From the NCBI GenBank assembly GCA_021738345.1, contig JAIPCE010000012.1, positions 1-36,669 of the forward strand: a DNA stretch of 36,669 nt. Direction: 5' to 3'. Both the position numbers and the translations under genes were made by a program. Numbering within the stretch: position 1 is the stretch's first letter; each line of letters starts with the position of its first letter. The notes under the pieces were generated by a model. That model made no database searches. It was given only the letters and a program-made list of their open reading frames with translations, and was not told the origin of the DNA. This document shows, one piece after another, positions 7,701 to 15,417 of the stretch. Origin of the DNA: Rhodoferax sp. (GTDB lineage Bacteria > Pseudomonadota > Gammaproteobacteria > Burkholderiales > Burkholderiaceae_C).

Positions 7701-10655
7701 AAGCTGTGGTGTCCACCCGGGGCCTGCACGTTCCCAATGGGCGCTGCGTGCTGTCCCGTGCTTGGCCAGTGACTGCACCAAGGCTCGTACGCGGATGTCA
7801 TGCGCCTGTCTTGCAAGACACTCTGGGACTTTTGGTGCTGCCAGTAGCACGTCAGCAAGTTGGTCGAGGGCGGCATAACCCTCTAGGCTCAGTCCCGATG
7901 TCGGATGTTTGATGAAATCACCAACAACTTGGGATTTATCCGTTAAGGATTGGATGGCTGTGTCTAGCAATTTGGCTGCAGAACCAAGCGCGTCGCTCCA
8001 GCTGGGCGACCACTCTGATTTTCCAATATGGGCAAGCGGATGGCCACTTAAGGGACCAAGGTCTTGCGCCATGGCAGACATACGCCGAGACGTTTCGCGC
8101 AGTCCTTCGAGCTTTTCCGCTGAATGGGCAAATGCATCAGGCCAAGGCATAGAAGATGGCACTTGGCCTGAACACTCTATGCAGGTCCCTATGGCCGAGA
8201 AGACGGTCAAACCGTTGGGGTAGTCCTTGTGTAAGGCAGCTACCAACCCATTCAAGTCCTGTCGCAGTTGCCCCAATCGTTCCGCTTCGCGCGCCCAGTC
8301 GCTGGCGGTGCGCTCGGCTGTGGTATCAAGTGCCCGTCCGAGTTGCTGCAACACTTCGACTTTTCTTGCCTTGGACGAGTGAAGTTCCAGACAGAAAGGA
8401 CCCAAGCCAATGTCATTCAACCTGCGGTGTACTACCTCGAGTGCAGCCATTTTCTCCGACACAAACAATACCGTCTTGCCCTTGGCCAAGTTGTGCGCAA
8501 TCAGGTTGGTGATGGTCTGGCTCTTACCGGTGCCTGGCGGGCCTTCAAGCACCAAATCACGGCCCACGTCTATGGCGCAAATTGCCTTCAGTTGGGAAGA
8601 GTCTGACAGCAATGGTGTCAGGATGTCTTGTGGCGGATGCGTTGCATCGAGTTGGTCGAATTCACCACGATTGCTTTCACGGGCAAAGGCCTCTCCAGGG
8701 TTTTCAATTAAGTGCTTGACGACGCGGTTGGACTTTAGCTGCTCGGTGCGGTCCTGCAGGTCTTTCCACATGAGGTGCTTCTTGAAGGAGAAGATACCTA
8801 GATGGGCCTGTTCGAGAACCTCCCACTTTGCAATCTCACGCACCGCGAGCCGGAAGGACTGAAGGACTTTGGAAACATCAATACCCTTGTCATCGGTCGC
8901 AACAATATCCAGGCCTGCAATGCGCAACTCAAAACTGTTCTTAAGCAGTTGCAAAAGAGTGGGATTGACAATGGCTTCGTCATCGTGCCGGCGCATCCGA
9001 AATCCAGAGCGAACGGATTGGCGCTCAAGAGTTACGGGGACCAGCAGAATGGGGGCCAGGTGTTTTGACTCAGCCTCCTCAGTTTCAGTCCACTCAAGCA
9101 GGCCAACAGCCAGGAAAAGGGTATTCGCACCGCCTTCTTCCAATCCCGTTCGGGCTGCATTGAAGATTGTCAACAGAATGCCGTCCAGCAAATCTTGGTT
9201 GATGTTGGCCAGAAGCTCCTTGTTTGCAAGGGCCTCCAAAGCCATGTCGTCCAGGGCGGTGCGGCCACTCTTGCTTGCATGGACCTTAGCGGAGCGAGGG
9301 TCATTGCCCTCCATGATTGCAGGAAGCGGGCGAATCTTGAACTCGGAGCCATCCGAAAGTGCATCCTCCAGGCCAGTCAGGTTTGGTGCAATGAATTGAA
9401 GCGTTGACTTGGTCGACTTGAAATTCAGGAGTCGATTGCGAAGTGTCAAATCAAGGAGCTTGGACTTCCAGTTTGAGAGCCGCCCTTCTGGTGTGTCGTC
9501 GAAATCGAGCTTGATGGGTGTCAAGAACTCTGGGTCCAAAGTCGGCATTAAAGGCGTGGCTTCGATCGCGCTAGGCGCTTGAGCGTCGTCGGGCGAGAGC
9601 AGCTTTGTCGGGGCTGAACGGGAGGGCAGCGGCTTGATCTGAACTTCACGAGCGCGGTGAATGTCGACTGCGTATCGGAAAGTTTCATTTTCCTGCAGAT
9701 GCTCATTCCCCCGTTCCAGAGCGATGCGCAGCGACATACGACGGGTGTGGTGTTGTGCAACACCGGTCGTCTCGAAGGCCAGAAACTCACCGCTGTCGAC
9801 TCGTTTTCGGACCGCCTGAATATCGTCTTGCAGCGGGTCTGGAAAGCAGGCCGAGTGCAACCACACGCCAACCCAGGCGTGGCCCTCCTTAAAAAGCACC
9901 ACTGGCCGCAATCCAGCCTGTTCAAGACAGGAGCAGAAGAGCATGGTGAGGTCCAAGCAGGTTGCAACCCGACCCTCAAGGATTCGGTCGGGCGTGCGTA
10001 TCTTCTGGCCGTCGGTGCCAAAAGAAGCAGGCGGCTCTGCGTACTGAAGGTTTTCTGCGGAAATCGTGCTGTAGATAGCCGACACTTGCTTCCAAACGAC
10101 ATCCCGGCTTTTTGACTGGTAGCCATTCATCGATAGTTCGTTGTACTGAGACCGGAGCAACTTTGATGACTTGCCGATAAGAACATCAATGGCCGGGTTG
10201 TTGGGCATGCAGAATGCCGCCAGCAGCTCGGGCAATGCCCTGGTCCCAGCCCACTGGTCGTAAGCCAACACTTGGATGGCGTTGGACTTGTTGGCTAGTT
10301 CAATGGAGTCAAGCAGTACGGATACGATGACCGAAGCATTGATTGATTCCTGCAGGTCGGCCAAGTAAGAGTGGTCTGGCCGAAGGTCGATGGGGGAGAT
10401 TTGGCGCGTTTCTCCCGAAGCTAACCGGTCAAAGCGCAACTTCGTAGCTTGCGCAAATCCAGGATTACAGACAACGAGTACCTCAAGTCCCTCAAGCATG
10501 GCATTGCCGTGGTTGGTAAGGCGCAGGGACCTGATCACCGGGACAGAGTTTTGAATAGATGCGTACCCAAGGGTCACATCGGATTCAATTTCTATCGCTA
10601 CGTTCTCTGGAGCAACTTCTGCTGAAGTACTCGCCTTATTGCTCACAATCTCCAT
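4743..10655 (-). CDS. Giant SF1 (Upf1-like) helicase with DUF4011-type N-terminus, Vsr-like nuclease segment and DUF3320-type C-terminus
   Basis: This 1970-residue protein carries superfamily 1 helicase motifs: Walker A GPPGTGKS near residue 708, DEAS Walker B near 1350, VVGDPKQLPP (motif III) near 1378, NVQGDERDVI (motif V) and RRLNVAISRARE (motif VI) near 1587. The roughly 640 residues between Walker A and B are a large insertion. An N-terminal transglutaminase-like stretch (ATCLDLTMLFCSCLEQAGL) is near residue 235. Downstream of the helicase, GIECDGRTYHSG near residue 1693 with RDRLRQHVLEGLGWRIHRIWSTDWW resembles the Vsr/MTES_1575-type endonuclease fold. The C-terminal part (about 1810-1890) resembles DUF3320. 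Such proteins are frequent in defence islands, and this one abuts BREX. It is probably a separate anti-invader nuclease-helicase, but no function has been shown here. The ATG start has an AAGGGG sequence about 9 nt upstream. Confidence 0.88.
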   Translation of the reverse strand: MEIVSNKASTSAEVAPENVAIEIESDVTLGYASIQNSVPVIRSLRLTNHGNAMLEGLEVLVVCNPGFAQATKLRFDRLASGETRQISPIDLRPDHSYLADLQESINASVIVSVLLDSIELANKSNAIQVLAYDQWAGTRALPELLAAFCMPNNPAIDVLIGKSSKLLRSQYNELSMNGYQSKSRDVVWKQVSAIYSTISAENLQYAEPPASFGTDGQKIRTPDRILEGRVATCLDLTMLFCSCLEQAGLRPVVLFKEGHAWVGVWLHSACFPDPLQDDIQAVRKRVDSGEFLAFETTGVAQHHTRRMSLRIALERGNEHLQENETFRYAVDIHRAREVQIKPLPSRSAPTKLLSPDDAQAPSAIEATPLMPTLDPEFLTPIKLDFDDTPEGRLSNWKSKLLDLTLRNRLLNFKSTKSTLQFIAPNLTGLEDALSDGSEFKIRPLPAIMEGNDPRSAKVHASKSGRTALDDMALEALANKELLANINQDLLDGILLTIFNAARTGLEEGGANTLFLAVGLLEWTETEEAESKHLAPILLVPVTLERQSVRSGFRMRRHDDEAIVNPTLLQLLKNSFELRIAGLDIVATDDKGIDVSKVLQSFRLAVREIAKWEVLEQAHLGIFSFKKHLMWKDLQDRTEQLKSNRVVKHLIENPGEAFARESNRGEFDQLDATHPPQDILTPLLSDSSQLKAICAIDVGRDLVLEGPPGTGKSQTITNLIAHNLAKGKTVLFVSEKMAALEVVHRRLNDIGLGPFCLELHSSKARKVEVLQQLGRALDTTAERTASDWAREAERLGQLRQDLNGLVAALHKDYPNGLTVFSAIGTCIECSGQVPSSMPWPDAFAHSAEKLEGLRETSRRMSAMAQDLGPLSGHPLAHIGKSEWSPSWSDALGSAAKLLDTAIQSLTDKSQVVGDFIKHPTSGLSLEGYAALDQLADVLLAAPKVPECLARQAHDIRVRALVQSLAKHGTARSAHWERAGPGWTPQLAKLNAADLKAQWAQAKLAWWPKSWFAKRAVFGRLLAFRTDGLRPTAQQTESMIDALADVNDEDQVLVSMHAEAQALLQGAYDGIQTDWSALTAHALWAQKFSDAVTQVAGTDPRVISALRLSLQALVTENRAHLATSGSVGRALLAYRDAWREVRQKNDVLDALAQPGQPLSGPPGADGALARIQGVLIGWNLAKQKLRAWCLWRNVRDKALSQGLQGLVSSLEAGAVELPDLEAHFNFSYCDWWLKKVLDIDPILREFSSADHARKIREFRQADTKFQKLTEKYIVATLSGRIPTATGAMVGADSELGRLRRELQKQRKHMPVRQLVQGLPTLLPKLKPCLLMSPLSVAQYLDAGYAPFDLVVFDEASQIPVWDAVGAIARGKQLAVVGDPKQLPPTNFFGKSTDSDGAGDEQVEDLESILDECLGAGMNRLSLQWHYRSRHESLITFSNVRYYDSCLVTFPSPVTDDVAVKFERVNGVYDRGATRTNRIEAEAIVKGIETHYLTPAKAHLTIGVVTFNQPQQALIETLLDARRRTNLELDRAIAARSHEPLFIKNLENVQGDERDVIFFSITFGPDATGKTSMNFGPLNGEGGHRRLNVAISRAREAVVIYSSLMPEQIELAKVRAAGVRDLKHYLEFAIKGPHALVEQRMPTGSAPDSPFETAVIELLRSHNWEVHPQVGCSGYRIDIGVVDPRARGRYLVGIECDGRTYHSGATARDRDRLRQHVLEGLGWRIHRIWSTDWWLNPEGEVKKILERLQAFMQDGERTADEATVEVVQNEEPESAPHPPAPEERQLAVEAMPIFGPVTLSSRGANAFYAFSSGALLAEQLAQVIEVEGPLSEAVLFRKVFRAWGLERTGSRIVERLKALLPTAASKTYENSTTFYWPKSVQPASLSHFRIADHTAASKRHIDEVCLEEISAIVLQVLHQAGSAPRQDVARSVCRLVGMSSATAPAVARVGLAIQGLRDTLRIVETDGNIRLSA

Positions 10656-10755
10656 TAAATCGACCCCTTCGGCATTTGGTATCCATAGCGCAAAACTGAT
10701 TGGTTTTGCCGTCAGTCGGATTCTGATGGTAATTCATTTTCTTGATTGCAGGCCT

Positions 10756-10977
10756 TCAGTTGGACAGAAAAAAGCTTGGTGGCTCACCGTTTCCCGTGTA
10801 CAGGGTAAAACCATCGACCAGCGCAATTAATTCACGAAAGTCACACGCGAGCTCAGCTTTGGCCTCCGAGGTACCAATTTTTCCTTGACTATAGAGCAAT
10901 AGCGTTTCTTCGTGCTCTGCAGTTAATTGGCGAGTTCGCCGTTCTGCCATCTTGCTTCTGGCGTTCACTAAATTCAT
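10756..10977 (-). CDS. Small hypothetical protein upstream of the helicase
   Basis: An ORF of 73 codons; an internal ATG at 10950 would give a 64-residue product starting MAERRTRQLT. It is not recognised with confidence. The segment LYSQGKIGTSEAKAELACDFRELI has the spacing of a small helix-turn-helix like those in UPF0175-type antitoxins, which would fit a regulator, but this is only a pattern resemblance. A TATATAGT sequence at 10983-10990 (minus strand) could be a -10 element for the longer start. The ORF points toward the helicase gene with about 100 nt between them, so they may share a transcript. It could equally be a chance ORF. Confidence 0.35.
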   Translation of the reverse strand: MNLVNARSKMAERRTRQLTAEHEETLLLYSQGKIGTSEAKAELACDFRELIALVDGFTLYTGNGEPPSFFLSN

Positions 10978-11636
10978 GAGTTCACTATATACCCATTCTG
11001 GGAAAAATAACCAAGCACCCGATTATCAAGGACCAACCTGATTCGCTCCACCATACCAATGCCAAAGAATTCACCAAATCTGTTCTTGATCTCTGTTGTA
11101 CTGAATGTCTTCATCGAATGATCTCTGTACTGCTATTTATACCGACATTACTCACATATTAAATAATTTATGCCAAGCCTCGTCCAACGAGGTGCACAAC
11201 CACAAGTCCGCCATTTCTGTCTACAGTCCATGGCACTTGGCAGATTTAAGAGGATTTTATGAGCACAGCGACGTTGAGGGCTTAATCTGTGGCTGGTTTA
11301 TCTGCGACCTCGGTGCTGGGGGGCGAGCCCGTGTTGCACGCAGTTCCGAGCTCGGTGCTTGAACCTAGATTCCTCAGTTGACCGCTTACTTTTGTTGGTA
11401 ACTCCGCATGAACACTTACTTTATTGGCCTTGTAGGGTGTCACCTTTTGGGTGACAGCGCTACGTGCCCGATTGAGCCGCTGGCAACGCGCCTGGGTCGT
11501 TGTTCCTCCTAGCAGGCAGTAGCTTGCAGCGTCGTCTCGCCTACCCAGACAATCGGCTTTTTGTAGGCTGCCCACGGCCGCCAGCAGCCCACTCGGGCAC
11601 GTCCAACTGAGGAATTTTAGGTAATCCTCAGTATAT
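10978..11636. other. Gene-poor stretch between the helicase region and ccdAB
   Basis: About 660 nt without a convincing gene. The base composition of the first half is more AT-rich than its surroundings. An 85-codon plus-strand ORF at 11105-11362 has no recognisable domain and no clear ribosome binding site. The second half is the inverted-repeat element listed separately, which includes a 7-bp hairpin (TGTCACC-TTTTG-GGTGACA) at 11438-11456. The stretch is best read as decayed accessory DNA. Confidence 0.5.
11363..11622. repeat. Inverted-repeat-bounded ~260-bp element (MITE-like)
   Basis: The left end reads ACCTAGATTCCTCAGTTG (11363-11380). The right end (11604-11622), reverse-complemented, reads ACCTAAAATTCCTCAGTTG, so the termini form an 18/19-bp inverted repeat with one small difference. 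The roughly 220 bp inside are GC-rich, with no transposase and no intact gene. A non-autonomous transposable remnant is the simplest reading. No target-site duplication is evident. Confidence 0.5.
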
Positions 11637-11927
11637 CTACGGACTACCTTTAGTCAAATCTCCGGCGTCCCGCCAAGGGTCAATTGATATAAGCATCTCA
11701 AGGTCAAAGTCCAAAGCCAAAACACCCCCGCTTCGTGAAAACCCTTTCCCGCCGTCGACAGCATCTTTGGCGCTCACAGTCAGCCAACATTGCGCAGTCG
11801 CCCGCCATCGATCTGCATCGACACGCGTTTGCAAACCGGCTATGTGGTCGCTTTGCACATCCAAAAAGAAGGAAATGAGCGCTCGGCTGGCATTGTCAGG
11901 GTTGGCGTATACGTCAAAGCGTGCCAT
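11637..11927 (-). pseudogene. ccdB: CcdB-family toxin with replaced/divergent C-terminal two-thirds (probably inactive)
   Basis: The frame starts at ATG 11927, one base after the ccdA stop. It opens with a typical CcdB N-terminus: MARFDVYANPDNA, then FFLDVQSDHIAGLQTRV, about the first 38 residues. After LQTRV the protein should continue with the VVPL... core and end in the helix that contacts GyrA. Instead it reads DADRWRATAQCWL and onward to a TKGSP C-terminus that I cannot align to CcdB. The total of 96 residues is near the normal size, so this looks like a recombination or replacement rather than a simple early stop. CcdB poisons DNA gyrase through its C-terminal residues, so this version is likely non-toxic. 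Confidence 0.65.
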
Positions 11928-11928
11928 A

Positions 11929-12201
11929 TCAAAACTCGCGACGGCCATCACCCGCAGATTGACCCCAATTACGGTATTGAGCGAGTGGAAGGCCGTGCTG
12001 GGCAATGTGGTCGTTGTAGGCTGCAATCGCTTCCTGGTTGTCTTCGTTCCACTTGGCCCAATAGCGGCGCCGAACTTCATCGGCCAACAATTCATTGACC
12101 GTTTGCGACAGGTTCATGCCCAATTGACGAGCGGCATCCAACAAGCCGGTATTCAATGACAAATTCGTTGCCCTTCTGGGCGAGCTGTCAAACTTCAACA
12201 T
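11929..12201 (-). CDS. ccdA: Type II antitoxin, CcdA family
   Basis: This 90-residue protein has the CcdA layout. A ribbon-helix-helix N-terminus (residues about 10-45: NLSLNTGLLDAARQLGMNLSQTVNELL) binds the operon operator. The acidic C-terminal segment (WAKWNEDNQEAIAAYNDHIAQHGLPLAQYR) normally wraps and neutralises CcdB. The last dozen residues (NWGQSAGDGRREF) extend past the usual end, so the C-terminus may have shifted. The start ATG at 12201 is preceded by AAGGTG. It is the first gene of the operon and its stop is 1 nt from the ccdB start. Repeated TGCGCATA boxes upstream are a likely self-operator. It may persist as an orphan antitoxin given the damaged partner. Confidence 0.85.
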   Translation of the reverse strand: MLKFDSSPRRATNLSLNTGLLDAARQLGMNLSQTVNELLADEVRRRYWAKWNEDNQEAIAAYNDHIAQHGLPLAQYRNWGQSAGDGRREF

Positions 12202-12216
12202 CGTTACACCTTATCA

Positions 12217-12243
12217 ACTATGCGCAAACTATATGCGCATGGC
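12217..12243. promoter_or_regulatory. Repeated TGCGCATA boxes upstream of ccdA (putative operator)
   Basis: On the minus strand the ccdA leader carries TGCGCATATAGT followed by TGCGCATAGTT, two copies of TGCGCATA, one of them inside the palindrome ATGCGCAT. A TATAGT hexamer overlaps them and could be the -10. This fits autorepression by the CcdA ribbon-helix-helix. The assignment is by position and repeat structure only. Confidence 0.5.
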
Positions 12244-12342
12244 ACTTTGATTTTGTTTGCGTACACAGGAACGTTGTCGCCTTATGCGGCACGACGCTTT
12301 TGTGCATCGACAAGGCAGCTTGCAACAGCCGTGTTACACTTA

Positions 12343-12362
12343 TTGTAATTGAGCAATTACAA
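12343..12362. promoter_or_regulatory. Perfect 20-bp palindrome in tetR promoter (putative TetR operator)
   Basis: TTGTAATTG-AG-CAATTACAA is an exact inverted repeat ending 5 nt before the tetR start codon. A TTGCAA hexamer at 12320-12325 lies 17 nt upstream of TTGTAA at 12343-12348, a possible -35/-10 pair, so the palindrome overlaps the putative -10. This is what an autoregulated TetR-family operon looks like. Confidence 0.7.
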
Positions 12363-12367
12363 AACCA

Positions 12368-13003
12368 ATGACGCAACCCAAACGCCCCAAACTTGCGACC
12401 GAAGTGCGGCAGGCCAGCCTGATGGAGGCGGCGTTGCGGCTGGCAGCGCGCCATAGCCCTATGCACATCACCACCGCGGATCTGGCACGTGAGGTGGGTC
12501 TGACGCAGGGGGCGGTTTTTCGGCACTTTGCCAGCAAGGAGTCGATCTGGACTGCGGTCATGGATTGGACGACCGCGCAACTGATGGCACAGTTGCGTGC
12601 TGCGGCCGATTCGGCTTCGCCCGCTGGCAGCGGTGCCCAACCGCTAGCGGCGCTGCGGGCGGTGTTTCTTGCCCATGTGGCGTTTGTGGTGGAGTATCCG
12701 GGCGTGCCACGCGTCATCTTTCAGGAACTGCAACATGCCGAGGACTCGGCCTTACGCGCCAAAGTGCGCGGCCTGATGCAGCAGTACCGCGCGTTGCTCG
12801 CCGAGCTGCTGGCCCAGGCCCAGGCGCAACAGCTGCTGCAACCCGGCACCGATTTGCAGGCCGCAGCGGTGCTGCTGATTGGTTCCGTGCAAGGGCTGGT
12901 GATGCAGTCCATGCTGGGCGGCCGGGTGGACACCTTGGCTGAACAAGCGCCAGGTGTCATCTCTATTTATCTGCGTGGACTGACTGCAAAGGATCCCACT
13001 TGA
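12368..13003 (+). CDS. TetR/AcrR family transcriptional regulator
   Basis: A 211-residue protein with a TetR N-terminal helix-turn-helix at residues about 15-60 (EAALRLAARHSPMHITTADLAREVGLTQGAVFRHFASKESIW) and a helical ligand-binding C-terminal domain. Members normally repress efflux genes and release DNA on binding a small molecule. It is first in a four-gene plus-strand operon and overlaps the adaptor gene by 4 nt. A perfect 20-bp palindrome over the promoter is the obvious operator. No strong Shine-Dalgarno precedes the ATG, so a near-leaderless transcript is possible. Confidence 0.93.
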   Translation: MTQPKRPKLATEVRQASLMEAALRLAARHSPMHITTADLAREVGLTQGAVFRHFASKESIWTAVMDWTTAQLMAQLRAAADSASPAGSGAQPLAALRAVFLAHVAFVVEYPGVPRVIFQELQHAEDSALRAKVRGLMQQYRALLAELLAQAQAQQLLQPGTDLQAAAVLLIGSVQGLVMQSMLGGRVDTLAEQAPGVISIYLRGLTAKDPT

Positions 13004-14217
13004 AACCCCGTTTCATCACCGTTCGTCGCCTGGGCCTCGGTGCCCTGGTCTTGCTCGTTTTGGCAGCACTGGCGTTTGTTTTGACCCGCACCGGTCCGCT
13101 GGCCGCGACCCGCGTCACCGTTCAGACGGTCAAGGAGGCAAGCCTCACGCCCGCCATCTTCGGCATTGGCACGGTCGAGGCCCGGCGCAGCTGGATGCTC
13201 GGGCCGACGGTCGCCGGGCGGGTGCTCAGCGTCAAGGTCGACGTGGGCGACAGGGTCAGGGCCGGGCAACTGCTGGCTGAAATAGACCCGGTCGATCTCG
13301 ACCAGCGGCTTGCCGCGCTGGATGCCGCACTAGAGCGCGCCCGCAACGGGCAACGCGCTGCGCAAGCCCAGGTAGCGGACGCGAACGTACGGCGCGAGTT
13401 GGCCAGCCTCAATGCCAAACGCAACCAAGACCTGGCCGCACAAAACTTTATCAGCGCGGGCGCACTGGAGTCGCGCCTGCAAGAAAAAGCCTCGGCCGAG
13501 GCCGCGCTCCAGTCGGCACAAGCCAATCTTGACGCCAGCGGCTCCGACCTGGACCGACAAAGGGCCGAACGTGCGGCGCTGCAACAACAGCGTGCCAACC
13601 TGCGCCTGCTGGCCCCGGCGGACGCCGTGGTATCGAGCCGCGATGCCGAGGCCGGTTCCACCGTCGTTGCAGGTGCGCCGGTGCTGCGGCTGATAGACCC
13701 CAATAGCCTTTGGATCAAGCTGCGCGTAGACCAAGGTCGGTCTGCAGGTCTAAAAACTGGGCTCCAAGCCAAAATCAGCTTACGCTCACAACCCGGCGTG
13801 GAGCGCTCCGGGCTTGTGGCACGGGTCGAGTTGCTGGCCGACAGCGTCACCGAAGAACGTCTTGCCCAGGTGGCATTTGACAGTTCACCCAGCGGCGCAG
13901 ACCCTGGCGCCTCGGTTGGCGAGCTTGCTGAGGTCGAGCTGCAATTGCCGCCCACACCCGTGCTGCCGGTGTTGCCCAATGCCAGCATTTCGCGCTTGCA
14001 GGGCCAGACCGGGGTCTGGCGCATAGAAAACGAGCAGCCCGTATTTGTGCCGGTACGGCTCGGTGACGGCAGCCTGAACGGCCTGGTGCAGGTCGTCGAG
14101 GGGGTCAAGGCCGGCGACCGGGTGGTGGTCTACAGCCACAAAGCTCTGGTGCCGGGTGCCCGCATTCAGATTGTGGATGCGCTGGTAAAGCCTGCGGCCC
14201 AGGGCAATACGCCATGA
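13000..14217 (+). CDS. HlyD/MacA-type periplasmic adaptor of an efflux system
   Basis: A 405-residue membrane-fusion protein that links an inner-membrane transporter to the outer membrane. One N-terminal membrane helix (residues about 9-28) anchors it. The first lipoyl half (AGRVLSVKVDVGDRVRAGQLLAEID) is at about 72-96, an alanine/glutamine-rich coiled-coil hairpin at about 98-200, the second lipoyl half at about 200-233, then a beta-barrel and membrane-proximal domain. The start is TTG at 13000, overlapping the tetR stop as TTGA; no later start keeps the membrane helix. It also overlaps the permease start as ATGA, so tetR, adaptor and permease are translationally coupled. No outer-membrane channel gene is in the window. 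Confidence 0.9.
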   Translation: MKPRFITVRRLGLGALVLLVLAALAFVLTRTGPLAATRVTVQTVKEASLTPAIFGIGTVEARRSWMLGPTVAGRVLSVKVDVGDRVRAGQLLAEIDPVDLDQRLAALDAALERARNGQRAAQAQVADANVRRELASLNAKRNQDLAAQNFISAGALESRLQEKASAEAALQSAQANLDASGSDLDRQRAERAALQQQRANLRLLAPADAVVSSRDAEAGSTVVAGAPVLRLIDPNSLWIKLRVDQGRSAGLKTGLQAKISLRSQPGVERSGLVARVELLADSVTEERLAQVAFDSSPSGADPGASVGELAEVELQLPPTPVLPVLPNASISRLQGQTGVWRIENEQPVFVPVRLGDGSLNGLVQVVEGVKAGDRVVVYSHKALVPGARIQIVDALVKPAAQGNTP

Positions 14218-15407
14218 TCAGCCTGGCCGGGCGCGATATTGCCCATAGCTGGAGCAAATTCTTGCTCACCGGCATCGGCCTCGGCCTGTTGATTGGCGTC
14301 ACGTTGACCATGGCCGGGGTCTACCGTGGCATGGTCGACGATGCCCACGCACTGCTCAACAACAGTGGTGCCGACCTCTGGGTGGTACAAAAAGACACGC
14401 AGGGCCCCTACGCAGAGGCGTCCAGTCTCAAGGACGATGTGGTGCGCAGCATTCGGGGTATGCCAGGTGTGGCCCAGGCCAGCAATGTGACCTACTTCAC
14501 CATGCAAGTCCAAAAGCACGACGGCAGCGATACCCGCGCCATGGTGGTCGGCAGCGAACCCGGCCCCGGCAGTGCGCCCGGGTATTTGCTGGCCGGACGG
14601 CACCTGACGCGCGGCCACTTTGAAGCAGTAGCCGATATCAAGACTGGCTTTGAACTAGGCGAACGCATACAAATCCGCCGCCACAGTTACACCGTGGTGG
14701 GCCTGACCCAGCGCATGGTGTCGTCCGGCGGCGACCCCATGGTGTTTATTGCACTCAAAGACGCGCAAGAAGCCCAGTTCCTTAAAGACAACGACGCGAT
14801 TTTGAACGACCGCACCCGCACGGCCGCCAGCCCTGCCTTCAACCGCCCGGGTGTGCCTGGTCTGCTGGAGGCAGTGCAGTCGCTGCAAAGCAGCAGCCAC
14901 AATGTCAACGCCGTGCTGGTGCAACTGGCACCTGGTTTTGATCCCGAGCAGGTGGCGCAGCCGATCCGGCGCTGGAAGCACCTGGGCGTCTTCACCCGCG
15001 AGGGCATGGAAGACATTTTGGTGGCCAAGCTGATTGCTACCTCGGCCAAACAAATCGGCATGTTTCTGGCCATACTGGCAGTGGTCAGTGCGGCGATTGT
15101 GGCCTTCATCATCTACACCATGACGCTGGGAAAAATTCGCGAAATTGCGGTGCTCAAACTCATAGGCACACACAATCTCACGATTGCCAGCATGATCCTG
15201 CAGCAGGCGCTCGGGCTCGGTCTGATAGGCTTTGTGGTGGGCAAAGTGGCAGCTACCCTGTGGGCACCGGTGTTTCCCAAGTTTGTTCTGCTGCTGACCC
15301 AGGACGCGCTGCTGGGACTGGTCGCCACCCTGTTGATTTGTGCACTGGCCAGCACGCTCGCAATCCGTGCGGCGCTCCAGGTCGACCCGGCGACCGCCAT
15401 TGGCTAG
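14214..15407 (+). CDS. ABC transporter permease, FtsX/MacB/DevC type
   Basis: A 397-residue protein with the FtsX-like topology: one N-terminal membrane helix (about 17-38), a large periplasmic domain (about 45-275) containing GADLWVVQKD, and three C-terminal helices (about 283-306, 327-350, 365-388). With the adaptor and the ATPase it forms a tripartite efflux pump of the MacAB/DevBCA kind, using ATP-driven conformational change in the periplasm. The start ATG overlaps the adaptor stop. The substrate cannot be told from sequence. Confidence 0.9.
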   Translation: MISLAGRDIAHSWSKFLLTGIGLGLLIGVTLTMAGVYRGMVDDAHALLNNSGADLWVVQKDTQGPYAEASSLKDDVVRSIRGMPGVAQASNVTYFTMQVQKHDGSDTRAMVVGSEPGPGSAPGYLLAGRHLTRGHFEAVADIKTGFELGERIQIRRHSYTVVGLTQRMVSSGGDPMVFIALKDAQEAQFLKDNDAILNDRTRTAASPAFNRPGVPGLLEAVQSLQSSSHNVNAVLVQLAPGFDPEQVAQPIRRWKHLGVFTREGMEDILVAKLIATSAKQIGMFLAILAVVSAAIVAFIIYTMTLGKIREIAVLKLIGTHNLTIASMILQQALGLGLIGFVVGKVAATLWAPVFPKFVLLLTQDALLGLVATLLICALASTLAIRAALQVDPATAIG

Positions 15408-15417
15408 CCCGACTGTG

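Noticed and set aside
11105-11362. 85-codon plus-strand ORF as a real gene
   Set aside because: No recognisable domain, no convincing ribosome binding site, and its 3' end sits at the edge of the inverted-repeat element; mentioned only under the gene-poor stretch.
11438-11456. Hairpin TGTCACC-TTTTG-GGTGACA as a terminator
   Set aside because: A perfect stem but no T-run on either side and no gene ending at it.
11767-12159. 130-codon plus-strand ORF
   Set aside because: It is antisense to the ccdA/ccdB genes, which have clear family similarity; no domain or ribosome binding site supports the plus strand.
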